A stretch of 6,814 bases of DNA from Bacteroidia bacterium (lineage in GTDB: Bacteria > Bacteroidota > Bacteroidia > UKL13-3). Where the stretch lies: assembly GCA_022402405.1 (NCBI GenBank), contig JAKRSG010000316.1, positions 1 to 6,814 on the forward strand. Direction: 5' to 3'. Under the pieces are notes generated by a model. The model did no database searches. It was not told the origin of the DNA and saw only the letters and a program-made list of their open reading frames with translations. This document shows, piece by piece, positions 1-6,814 of this stretch. Made by a program: the position numbers and the translations under genes. Positions within the stretch are counted from its first letter, which is position 1; each line of letters starts with the position of its first letter.

Positions 1-3000
1 GCATCCCAAATATTGTTGAATACAACAGTACCGTTTATGTTGGTTAAATTAGTTTTGCTTAACACTGCGTATCCATGAGGTTTCTCTTCAATTATCTCGG
101 GTCCGTGTGTAGGTTTTTGGTTGGTTTGAGCTGAAAAAGACATATTTCTTACTGTTGCACCAATGTTATGTCTATCCAAAATATCAGGTGATATTTCTAC
201 CACACCATTTTCTGACCTTTTTCCTCTATCAAAAGCTAGCTCATTAAACACAATGCGTTTGCTGTTACCGTAATAAAACTCCAAATCAGATGCGCCACTA
301 ATTTCAACACCAGAAGGTAAATTTATGTAGGCACCTTTTGAGGATAAACGATCGCTTGAGTTTAAGTAGAAAAATTCGCCACGAGGAAATAATTCAGTAG
401 CCGTTTTTTTACTCAGGGTATTTGTTCCATCGGTAATGTTACCAAACGAAACATGAACATGTTCATCGCCCGGGTTATTTTTCCAAACTTTACCGTTACC
501 ATATTTTTGAACCGTGGTATTTAATGGAATAAGTTTTTGACTAAACCTGATGCTTCCAAATGGATGAACAATAAAACTATCGTTTTTATTATCGACCACT
601 GATACCTGGGCTAAATTTTTACTTGGTGGCGTTACGCTCCAATTGGCTTTATCTTTTAATGCTCCTTCAAGCAACTCCTTTAAAGCATAATATTTTAATT
701 CAGGTTTTGCACCGCTTGATAATGTGATATCAAAATCAATTTCGTAATCAATCCACAACACTTCAAACTTAACAGAGCCATACGCTTGCCAAGGGTTTGG
801 ACCACTTAATGTAATGTTGGCGCCAAGGTTAAATAAGGTAGTATCCCAAGCTTTAATACACACATTAGCCCAAATATTTGCCACAAAAGAAAATGGTGCA
901 AACATAAATAATGCATCAAAACCAGCACCTCCTTCGGCACTAAACTTTGATATGCGTGCTTTGGCTTGTAATGAAGAACCAAACTGAACTGAATTGGTAG
1001 TTATTGCAAAATAACTTTGCAAAGCCATAGAAGCGTTAGATGACGAGAAGCCCATACCAATGCGTGACATTGGTAACAAATTCATTGGTGGTGGCGTGTA
1101 TGCAGGATGGAAACCACCAACAGAATATAAGAAGTTAGCGTTTTGGCCCCAATACAACCTAAGTGCAACACTACCGGTTATTGCAAAAGCAAGGAAATAA
1201 GATTCATATATAAATGCATCAAACGATAATTGCTTTTTACCAAGATCTAATGTTCCTAAGAAGTTTACTTGCAATTTCAACATTGGTTCATCACCATCCG
1301 GTAAAACAGCACGAATAACACCTAGTAAGTGTAATGATACCGGAGCCGGTAATTCTACTACCAAGGCTACATCGCCCACAATTACATTGGGCTTACCCCA
1401 ACCAATTTTGGCCATAGGGCCAATTAAAAATCTACCCTTTTTAACTGGGAAAGCAGCACTAATATCCTGTATTATTTTTTCGCCATTTTTGGCTATGTCT
1501 GTTGGGAATAAAATATTGGCCAACGAGTTATCAATTACTCCTGCGCGCAATACATCAACATTGCTTGTACGGTTTAAACCTACCATACCTCCAATGGCAT
1601 TTAAGGTAAAGCCATACCCTAACTCAAATGGTGGATTAAACTCCCCTGTAAGTATTATTAATATAGAATAGCCATCACTTCCATCCGGCATTTTGGTACT
1701 TAATATACCAATGGCTTTAAACTTGTAATCAAATAATTCTACTTCTAATGCTCCTGAGTAGGTAGACTTTTCTTTATCATAACTGAAGTAACCTGCACCT
1801 TTTATAAAATCATTTTTAATGCCAATACCAACACCGGTAGGCGATACAAAAGAAAGATCAACCTGCATTGGTCCTAAATTACCACCACCATTGGGGAAAG
1901 AAACATTGGTTTCTATCCCTGCACCGGTTACACTTCCGGTTATAGGGCCAAGTTCTAACGAAGCATTAACTGTGGTTGTTATACTTATGCCATTATCTTG
2001 AGCTTCTTTAATTTTTACTTTTAATAAGTGTAGCGTAAACGCATCGAGTATTTTTTTATCAAGCGGGATTTCTACAAAAAATCCTTCTTCATCTGTAAGC
2101 GTTGCGTTAACATCATTTGGCCAAGTAAATGTAATATCGTAATTGTTATCACCTTCTTGCATCAACAAAAACTCTTCTATATTGATGGTCTCCGGTATTA
2201 TAGCATCCAATTTACCTAATGTGCTTAGGCGCTCAATTTTGCCTTTACTGCCAAACTCCCACTTGCCATCTTTTTTCGCAAGTTTAAGTTCTTTTAAAGT
2301 AATATCCATTTGTGAGCCCACACCGAGTAAAATACCATTTTCATCTTCAGAAGAAATGATGATTTCGTATCCATCTCCATCCCACGACATGCTGAAGCTT
2401 AACTCTGCATCTTCATCTGTAGTTTTATCAATTAATCCGGCTATTACTAAGGTGCCGGTTATGTCAGAATCAACTAAACTGTTTTTAGAAAACGTTGCAC
2501 TAAAAGTATCGAAAGTTATGGTTAACCCAAACAAATCAATTTCTAATACATCATTACCTTGTATACCTATAATACCCGACAAACCACCCTCGGTACCAAT
2601 TAATAAATCGGTTCCTTTAATTTCAATTGCTTCTGATGATGCGCTTCTTGTCCACTCATCAGGTAAATAAATAGTAGCATCTTGAACAAAAACACCATTA
2701 AACGCAACACTTCTTCCATCAGCATCAGCCTCCGGAATATTTTTAGTTTTACTTAAATCAACTTTAGCACCTGAAAATTCAACAGTAAATCCCGTTTTGC
2801 CAATGTATGATTTAGGAAATTCAAACGTTACATTGTCTTCAAAATCAAACTCAAAACCCTGTTTGTTTCCATAGCTCATGCTGATATCTCCGGTAGCAAC
2901 TAGAGCTGACTTTGCATTCTCATCTTCTTCATCGTAAGGTATTAAAATACTCCTAGGGAACTCTAAACTCAACTCATTTATACCAAATGAGGCTTTAAAC

Positions 3001-3692
3001 TGTGGTGTTAAAATTTCGAGTAGATTGTCTAACGAGAAAGTACCCATTACTCCACTAAAAAGTAGTTGTACCTTTTCGAAAATTTCATCGAAATCTACAC
3101 CTACAACACATGTGGTTGTTATTAATAGCGGAATACTATTGCTGGTGTTTGCAGCCTGTAAATCCGTTATTAAATTATCTATAATTTGTTCGGTGGTTGT
3201 ACCGGTTAAAGTAACACTTCCATAACCTGAAAAATTATCTTTAACATCCTGCAAAAAAGCTGCTAAAGGGTCTTCTGCATCCCAATAAAACGCATCAATT
3301 GCGGCATACAACAATTGTTTATCGTTAATACCGGTTACTTTTAGTAAAATGTCTACATAATCTGCTGCATCAGTTGGGATATCATCAATACTAAAGCCTC
3401 TTAGGTATTTTAAAATAATCCATTTGTACTCTAATGTAAAAGCAAACCCACCTGAGTTTTTATTTATGGCCACATTAAAATCGCCAAATGGAATTCCAAA
3501 CTCACCATTTTGGTCCAACTGCAAATTCATGCTGTAGTAACCTGCGTCACCATTGGCACTTTTGTGTACCTTGAGGTTAGCATAATATAGTTTTGAAAAT
3601 ATAGTACTCAAATTACCCGTTAACCCGGGTATTTGAGGTAACTCACTAAAGGGTATAAGCGAGGATATGGATGGTTTATAGTTGGTAGGCAT
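1..3692 (-). CDS. Giant DUF6603-domain protein, 3' end beyond the window
   Basis: The frame is open from ATG at 3690-3692 to the window edge, at least 1230 codons with no stop; the C-terminus is missing. An in-frame TAA at 3729-3731 with no ATG between supports this start. There is no signal peptide, no transmembrane segment, and I see only two cysteines (about 195 and 945). Residues 1-560 are an acidic, beta-rich N-terminal region. A DUF6603 domain spans about 570-1010, with blocks I recognise from the family: GYGF (692) running into GLNRT (705), LFPTD (728), GPMAK (758) and IGWGKP (763), GGFHPAY (859), YFAITTNSVQFG (894), LSGPNPW (962). The usual post-domain region follows: HPFGS (1043), QKLIPLN (1052), a DRLS block (1114) and LPSGVEI (1125). 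The family has no known biochemical role, and I see no catalytic motif. The gene starts 2 nt after the lipoprotein gene, so it is probably the last or a late gene of the operon. Family assignment is strong; function is unknown. Confidence 0.87.
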   Translation of the reverse strand, partial: MPTNYKPSISSLIPFSELPQIPGLTGNLSTIFSKLYYANLKVHKSANGDAGYYSMNLQLDQNGEFGIPFGDFNVAINKNSGGFAFTLEYKWIILKYLRGFSIDDIPTDAADYVDILLKVTGINDKQLLYAAIDAFYWDAEDPLAAFLQDVKDNFSGYGSVTLTGTTTEQIIDNLITDLQAANTSNSIPLLITTTCVVGVDFDEIFEKVQLLFSGVMGTFSLDNLLEILTPQFKASFGINELSLEFPRSILIPYDEEDENAKSALVATGDISMSYGNKQGFEFDFEDNVTFEFPKSYIGKTGFTVEFSGAKVDLSKTKNIPEADADGRSVAFNGVFVQDATIYLPDEWTRSASSEAIEIKGTDLLIGTEGGLSGIIGIQGNDVLEIDLFGLTITFDTFSATFSKNSLVDSDITGTLVIAGLIDKTTDEDAELSFSMSWDGDGYEIIISSEDENGILLGVGSQMDITLKELKLAKKDGKWEFGSKGKIERLSTLGKLDAIIPETINIEEFLLMQEGDNNYDITFTWPNDVNATLTDEEGFFVEIPLDKKILDAFTLHLLKVKIKEAQDNGISITTTVNASLELGPITGSVTGAGIETNVSFPNGGGNLGPMQVDLSFVSPTGVGIGIKNDFIKGAGYFSYDKEKSTYSGALEVELFDYKFKAIGILSTKMPDGSDGYSILIILTGEFNPPFELGYGFTLNAIGGMVGLNRTSNVDVLRAGVIDNSLANILFPTDIAKNGEKIIQDISAAFPVKKGRFLIGPMAKIGWGKPNVIVGDVALVVELPAPVSLHLLGVIRAVLPDGDEPMLKLQVNFLGTLDLGKKQLSFDAFIYESYFLAFAITGSVALRLYWGQNANFLYSVGGFHPAYTPPPMNLLPMSRIGMGFSSSNASMALQSYFAITTNSVQFGSSLQAKARISKFSAEGGAGFDALFMFAPFSFVANIWANVCIKAWDTTLFNLGANITLSGPNPWQAYGSVKFEVLWIDYEIDFDITLSSGAKPELKYYALKELLEGALKDKANWSVTPPSKNLAQVSVVDNKNDSFIVHPFGSIRFSQKLIPLNTTVQKYGNGKVWKNNPGDEHVHVSFGNITDGTNTLSKKTATELFPRGEFFYLNSSDRLSSKGAYINLPSGVEISGASDLEFYYGNSKRIVFNELAFDRGKRSENGVVEISPDILDRHNIGATVRNMSFSAQTNQKPTHGPEIIEEKPHGYAVLSKTNLTNINGTVVFNNIWD
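663..1985 (-). other. DUF6603 domain (approximate limits) within the giant protein
   Basis: This is roughly residues 570-1010 of the giant protein; the edges are estimates. It opens with glycine-rich beta strands around GPITGSVTG (582). A glycine-dense family core follows (GYGF, IGGMVGLNR, about 692-708), then the GPMAKIGWGKP block (758-768) before a run of hydrophobic strands. The domain closes with GGFHPAY, YFAITTNSVQFG and LSGPNPW. The order and spacing of these blocks are what I know from DUF6603 proteins. Conserved residues are mainly Gly, Pro and aromatics, suggesting a structural or binding role more than an enzyme. Confidence 0.82.
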
Positions 3693-3697
3693 GGTTA
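3690..3697 (-). other. Lipoprotein stop / DUF6603 start junction, 2 nt gap
   Basis: The TAA stop of the lipoprotein gene (3695-3697) is separated from the ATG of the DUF6603 gene (3690-3692) by CC only. There is no room for a promoter or terminator. The bases upstream of the ATG are A-rich with no clear Shine-Dalgarno, as is common in Bacteroidota. Reinitiation by the same ribosome is likely. Confidence 0.8.
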
Positions 3698-4900
3698 GTT
3701 GTAGATCTTTTTGTTTAATAGTAAGTAATTATTATGAATATTATTCCTTAAAATATTATAGAAAACATTTTCATGAAAGACTTTATCAATTTTTAACTTA
3801 CTTAATGGAGCAATATATAGTGAGTCGTTTGCAAGGAATAATAAGTGCTGTCTCCATATATTTAAACTTTTGACAGTTGAACTACTTTTTATTGACCAAA
3901 TGAGTGATTTAGTTTTTATGTTGTAACATCTAATATTATCATCAAATGCACAATAATAAAATGGATAGGCTACAAATTCAGGTACTTGATAAGAAGATGA
4001 AACGGGCTTTTGAATATTGAATTTTACCTTATTTGATTTTATGTCTATAAAGTTTATATCATTTGGTGTTTGTATGATAACGTTACCACTTGAATCATAA
4101 GAAAGTGACCAATCAACACTTTTTGAAGTTACGTAAACATTGGAACCACGAATTAAATTAGTTATTGTATATTCTCGTTGCCATATTAACTTTTTTGATT
4201 CAATATTGTAACAAGATAACTTAACACAAGAGCTATCCCCATTAACAGAGTTAATTATATCCTCTTTTACAAAACACTTATCAATAATACATGACCTAAA
4301 GTTACTTTTATCATAATTCCAACTCCAAATTAATTCGCCTTTTCTATAATCAAACAATTTCTTTTGGCCACCTGAGTTAAATAGAACATAATCCTTTGTA
4401 TTAGAAATTAAAATTGGTAGAGACAAATCTGCAATAATTTCTCTATATTGATTCTTTTTAACCTTAATAAGGCCATCTCCTACATAGAAATATCCATAAG
4501 CCTCATTCCCATTCCATGCAAAGAATTTAGCTACACTACCCATCCAAACACCATAATTCCACTCTAACCTCTTAGATGTGTCTAATAATGAAGATATTGA
4601 AACACTTTGAGTTAATGGAACATCATTGCCATCTGCATCTATTGGTTTTCCGGATAGAAAACTACATATAACTATTGAATCATCTATAAAGCTTATGTTA
4701 TCACTTTCATAGGCAATATGAGAATCTACAGGTGTAAGTTGAAAATAAGTAATTATGTCGCGAGAGCTGATATCAATACCTGTATAGTAATTAGGATAAT
4801 TAAAATTACAACTTGAAGATAAACTCATTATTAAACTAATCGAAGTAATAATCCCAAGATTCAATACAGTTCGATTTACAAACTTATTTGAATTTTTCAT
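3695..4900 (-). CDS. Lipoprotein with PQQ/BamB-like beta-propeller repeats
   Basis: A 401-residue protein. It begins with a basic n-region, a hydrophobic stretch (about 12-27) and a serine-rich lipobox ending at Cys31, so it is predicted to be exported by Sec and lipid-anchored. No acidic run follows the cysteine, so I see no Bacteroidota surface-export signal; a periplasm-facing anchor is the better guess. The mature part shows repeated blade-like blocks of the form aromatic-x-(6-8)-LIW: about 182-194 (ending GELIWSW), 230-242 (ending KKLIWQR), 325-337 (ending KSLIWSI), plus degenerate copies near 105-115 and 284-297. This pattern is typical of PQQ-like propellers such as BamB, and the length is close to BamB's. 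I see no evidence that it binds PQQ or is an enzyme; a protein-binding scaffold is likelier. It overlaps the upstream gene by 17 nt and ends 2 nt before the DUF6603 gene. It is AT-rich. It is not BamB itself, given the context. Confidence 0.8.
   Translation of the reverse strand: MKNSNKFVNRTVLNLGIITSISLIMSLSSSCNFNYPNYYTGIDISSRDIITYFQLTPVDSHIAYESDNISFIDDSIVICSFLSGKPIDADGNDVPLTQSVSISSLLDTSKRLEWNYGVWMGSVAKFFAWNGNEAYGYFYVGDGLIKVKKNQYREIIADLSLPILISNTKDYVLFNSGGQKKLFDYRKGELIWSWNYDKSNFRSCIIDKCFVKEDIINSVNGDSSCVKLSCYNIESKKLIWQREYTITNLIRGSNVYVTSKSVDWSLSYDSSGNVIIQTPNDINFIDIKSNKVKFNIQKPVSSSYQVPEFVAYPFYYCAFDDNIRCYNIKTKSLIWSIKSSSTVKSLNIWRQHLLFLANDSLYIAPLSKLKIDKVFHENVFYNILRNNIHNNYLLLNKKIYN
4808..4900 (-). 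other. Lipoprotein signal peptide ending at Cys31
   Basis: Residues 1-31 have lysine and arginine near the N-terminus (K2, K6, R10), then a hydrophobic core (VLNLGIITSISLIM), then LSSSC. Position -3 is serine rather than the usual leucine; relaxed lipoboxes of this sort are common in Bacteroidota. The residues after Cys (NFNYPN) are not acidic. Confidence 0.75.
4884..4900 (-). other. 17 nt overlap between the 338-residue gene and the lipoprotein gene
   Basis: The ATG of the lipoprotein gene (4898-4900) lies inside the end of the preceding gene, whose TAA is at 4884-4886. The sequence before the ATG is purine- and A-rich (AAGAAAATTA), which suits Bacteroidota initiation. The overlap argues for one transcript and coupled translation. 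Confidence 0.75.
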
Positions 4901-5900
4901 TAATTTTCTTGTTTACACGTTTATAGCAAGTTGCATAGTATTTGTTAGATTTAAATTTTAATTCGTAAGCAATAGAAAATTTAGTTTTCATTTCAGGCAA
5001 ATTATCTTTATCATCATATAAATAATCTCCAGGATATAGCATAGCAATTGGTACTAAAATCCTTGCGTCTTGCCCAAAACGAATCTTTTCATTGTTATTT
5101 TGGGTTAAATCAGAATTATACAAATTGCTAAATACCGGAATTTCATTTGGTTTAAACAAATACCATAATAATTTAATGCTTATGGGCACATTTAGAACTA
5201 CTAAAGCTATTTCAAATAGATCAAATCTTGCATTGAATATGAAATTTAGTAAATTTAAGGCCAAGGGTTGATTTATTGAAAAGTAATTATATATAGGATA
5301 GGCAATTACAGATTGTTCCATTATTATAAAGTCCCTATCGAATCTATATGCCTCTGACCCCCGTAATTTTGCATTCCTTTGTTCACCAAATATCAGTTTA
5401 TGAAATTCCCCAATCGCAAAATCTGCGATTCCATGATTTAGTTGGAATAATATAGACCTTAACTTTATTAAGACTTCTATATTTAAAATATCGAAATTAG
5501 CGGTAAGCCCTTCATCATAGAGGTCAGACAAATCACTAACCAAATAATATGCCCCTTTCATCCACATAATATCATGTTGTCTAACTTTGTTAATAGACAA
5601 ATCAGCCCATCTGTAAAAGTCTTTAACTTGTTCAAAAGGCAGTAAGCGGCCTTTCCATTGATTTAATACAATTGCCGTACAAGCGCTTTTCCAATATATA
5701 TTATTTGTTTCTCTATCTCTGGTTAGCCAGTAGCCATCACTTCGGTTCCAAGTTGACTCGCTCATGGCATTACTAATGCCAACTTTCGAGACATACATTG
5801 CATAATCTTTTACCTCATAATCCCATAAAGGAGGCACAACCTTCTTTGGTTTGATTGTTGATGTTTTTTGAAATACTTGTTTGCTGCTAAATGTGGCCAT
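4884..5900 (-). CDS. Unrecognised 338-residue soluble protein
   Basis: I do not recognise this family. There is no signal peptide; the N-terminus is polar and basic (about 1-20), followed by VVPPLWDYEV. The first half is rich in tryptophan and tyrosine, with WNRSDGYW at 51-58 and a W/K/R-rich stretch to about 115. Residues 130-180 look helical. A distinctive block around 171-207 contains GSEAYRFDRD followed by aromatic-rich residues. A strongly hydrophobic stretch at about 226-249 contains D, E, N and K, so it is more likely a buried or amphipathic helix than a membrane span. The C-terminal 25 residues are strongly basic. No catalytic motif is evident. The ATG at 5898-5900 overlaps the preceding stop by 14 nt, and the gene overlaps the lipoprotein gene by 17 nt, so it belongs to the DUF6603 operon. 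Gene reality is well supported by length and packing; function is unknown. Confidence 0.8.
   Translation of the reverse strand: MATFSSKQVFQKTSTIKPKKVVPPLWDYEVKDYAMYVSKVGISNAMSESTWNRSDGYWLTRDRETNNIYWKSACTAIVLNQWKGRLLPFEQVKDFYRWADLSINKVRQHDIMWMKGAYYLVSDLSDLYDEGLTANFDILNIEVLIKLRSILFQLNHGIADFAIGEFHKLIFGEQRNAKLRGSEAYRFDRDFIIMEQSVIAYPIYNYFSINQPLALNLLNFIFNARFDLFEIALVVLNVPISIKLLWYLFKPNEIPVFSNLYNSDLTQNNNEKIRFGQDARILVPIAMLYPGDYLYDDKDNLPEMKTKFSIAYELKFKSNKYYATCYKRVNKKINEKFK
5887..5900 (-). other. 14 nt overlap between the first and second genes
   Basis: The ATG of the 338-residue gene (5898-5900) precedes the TAG stop of the 5'-partial gene (5887-5889). Like the next junction, this is an overlap with no intergenic space, so no separate promoter is needed and coupled translation is likely. 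Confidence 0.72.
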
Positions 5901-6814
5901 AAGCGTTCAATATTAAAGACGGAGTAAAAGAATGGTTGATAGTATTAAGTACATTACTATTAATTTGGTATCCCGTTAAGGAAAGTTCAATTTCCGTATA
6001 TTGTATATCATTATCACCTAATAAATGTAGATATGATGATACGGCCAGATAAACGGGAAGTTTTTGATAATATAATGACGAGTTCGAAGCAGTATCAATA
6101 ATATCCTGAAATTGTTCTAAAGTTAAAGTGAGGCTTGAGATTAAATTTAAATCTGGCTCTACATATAAATCAACAGCATCTGAATGTCTTGATCTATAGT
6201 ATATAAGAGGTATAGTTTCATTAGCACTACTAACTTCAGTTTTATATAGCAAATTGTTTACATCACTAGAGTTTGAGGCTGCCAAATGTGGAAAACCTAA
6301 TGGTGTTTCACTGTCTACATAACTAGGAGTGATTCGTTTATTATGTGACTCCCTCAAGGAATTTGGCAAAATAGATAATGTTATAATATCCGAATCTAAT
6401 GATACCACCAAATTAAACATACCAGATGCTACGTGTGTTTTTCTGAGATCGATAAAAATTGATTGTTCAATATAGACTTGTTTTGTATTTACATTGACAA
6501 TGTTCTTCAATCGTGTCAAGTCAAAAATACAATCTAATAATCCATCACTTCTAACTTGTGTAGATATTGGAGATGGTAAATTATCAGTTAATAGCTTAGC
6601 ATACTTTATCTGGACAAAACTAGAAGCCACGCCCGTGGACCAATACAATCCTAAATGAAAAATATTAGTATAATTTTGATTAACTGTTAATAGTTTGAAT
6701 GCCTCTTTATGACTGAACTCAATTAGAGAATCTGCAACAATGTTTCGAGCAAAACTAAAATAAACAATAGGCTCCGGATTATCACCATTACCACATGGCA
6801 AACTAATACCTAAT
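5887..6814 (-). CDS. Unrecognised beta-rich protein, 5' end beyond the window
   Basis: The frame stays open to the window edge: above a possible TTG start at 6799-6801 it continues as LGIS without a stop, and no in-frame ATG is present there. I therefore treat the start as lying outside, with TTG not the true start. At least 308 residues are visible. I do not recognise a family. The sequence alternates short hydrophobic strands with polar turns, for example VYFSF near the visible start, FNLVVSLDSDIITLSIL (about 129-145, counted from the TTG), IPLIYYRSRHSD (197-208) and a C-terminal IELSLTGYQI (271-280). This suggests a mainly beta fold. I see no membrane segment, lipobox or catalytic motif in the visible part; a signal peptide cannot be excluded because the N-terminus is missing. 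It overlaps the next gene by 14 nt and is AT-rich like its two followers. It is the first visible gene of the DUF6603 operon. Confidence 0.75.
   Translation of the reverse strand, partial: LGISLPCGNGDNPEPIVYFSFARNIVADSLIEFSHKEAFKLLTVNQNYTNIFHLGLYWSTGVASSFVQIKYAKLLTDNLPSPISTQVRSDGLLDCIFDLTRLKNIVNVNTKQVYIEQSIFIDLRKTHVASGMFNLVVSLDSDIITLSILPNSLRESHNKRITPSYVDSETPLGFPHLAASNSSDVNNLLYKTEVSSANETIPLIYYRSRHSDAVDLYVEPDLNLISSLTLTLEQFQDIIDTASNSSLYYQKLPVYLAVSSYLHLLGDNDIQYTEIELSLTGYQINSNVLNTINHSFTPSLILNAYGHI

Noticed and set aside
1387..3225. Four plus-strand open frames at 1387-1671, 1819-2001, 2143-2670 and 3025-3225
   Set aside because: All lie antisense to the continuous DUF6603 frame. Their proteins are Ser/Pro/Ile/Leu-rich low-complexity strings, as expected from the complement of Gly/Asp/Asn-rich beta-sheet codons, and none resembles a known domain.
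1900..3345. Recurrent ACCGGT/ACCGGTT hexamers as possible protein-binding repeats
   Set aside because: They coincide with in-frame Thr-Gly codons at irregular spacing in a beta-rich protein, so codon preference explains them.
3614..3632. Palindrome-like stretch with GTTAAC and CCCGGG
   Set aside because: It lies within the DUF6603 coding sequence, encodes ordinary residues (PGLTG region), has no following T-run on either strand and no repeat partner, so an operator or terminator is not supported.
3682..3873. Plus-strand 63-codon frame across the lipoprotein/DUF6603 junction
   Set aside because: It is antisense to the end of the lipoprotein gene and the start of the DUF6603 gene, has no recognisable product, and would conflict with two well-supported genes.
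3695..4900. Assignment of the lipoprotein as BamB or as a PQQ-dependent dehydrogenase
   Set aside because: Only the blade pattern is shared. There are no dehydrogenase active-site features, and the operon context is not that of an outer-membrane assembly gene.
6794..6796. ATG near the start of the first visible gene
   Set aside because: It is in another frame from the long coding frame and cannot start that protein.

Overview
The window is almost wholly coding, and every gene I can support lies on the minus strand. It reads as one tightly packed four-gene operon transcribed from high to low coordinates. Several traits suggest a Bacteroidota (Flavobacteriia/Cytophagia-like) chromosome: low G+C, AT-rich start contexts without a clear Shine-Dalgarno sequence, and a lipoprotein signal with a relaxed serine-rich lipobox. 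The taxon is an inference. I see no RNA gene, mobile element, CRISPR array, terminator or plus-strand gene.

In transcription order: (1) a 5'-incomplete gene for an unrecognised, apparently beta-rich soluble protein (5887 to the window end); (2) a 338-residue unrecognised protein with no signal peptide, overlapping gene 1 by 14 nt; (3) a 401-residue lipoprotein with PQQ/BamB-like beta-propeller repeats, overlapping gene 2 by 17 nt; (4) 2 nt after gene 3, a giant open frame running from 3692 off the low end of the window (at least 1230 codons). This fourth gene, the largest in the window, carries a well-conserved DUF6603 domain and the characteristic region that follows it. It is translated here by hand from the reverse complement.

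DUF6603 proteins are large, beta-rich and of unknown function. The 14 nt and 17 nt overlaps and the 2 nt gap imply co-transcription and probably coupled translation, so the four products likely act together. A plausible but unproven picture is a very large beta-structured DUF6603 protein without a Sec signal, two soluble partners, and one lipoprotein partner anchored in the envelope. The three upstream genes are visibly more AT-rich than the DUF6603 gene, which fits a conserved core gene with faster-evolving or separately acquired companions. This cassette is the best candidate for an undescribed system in the window.
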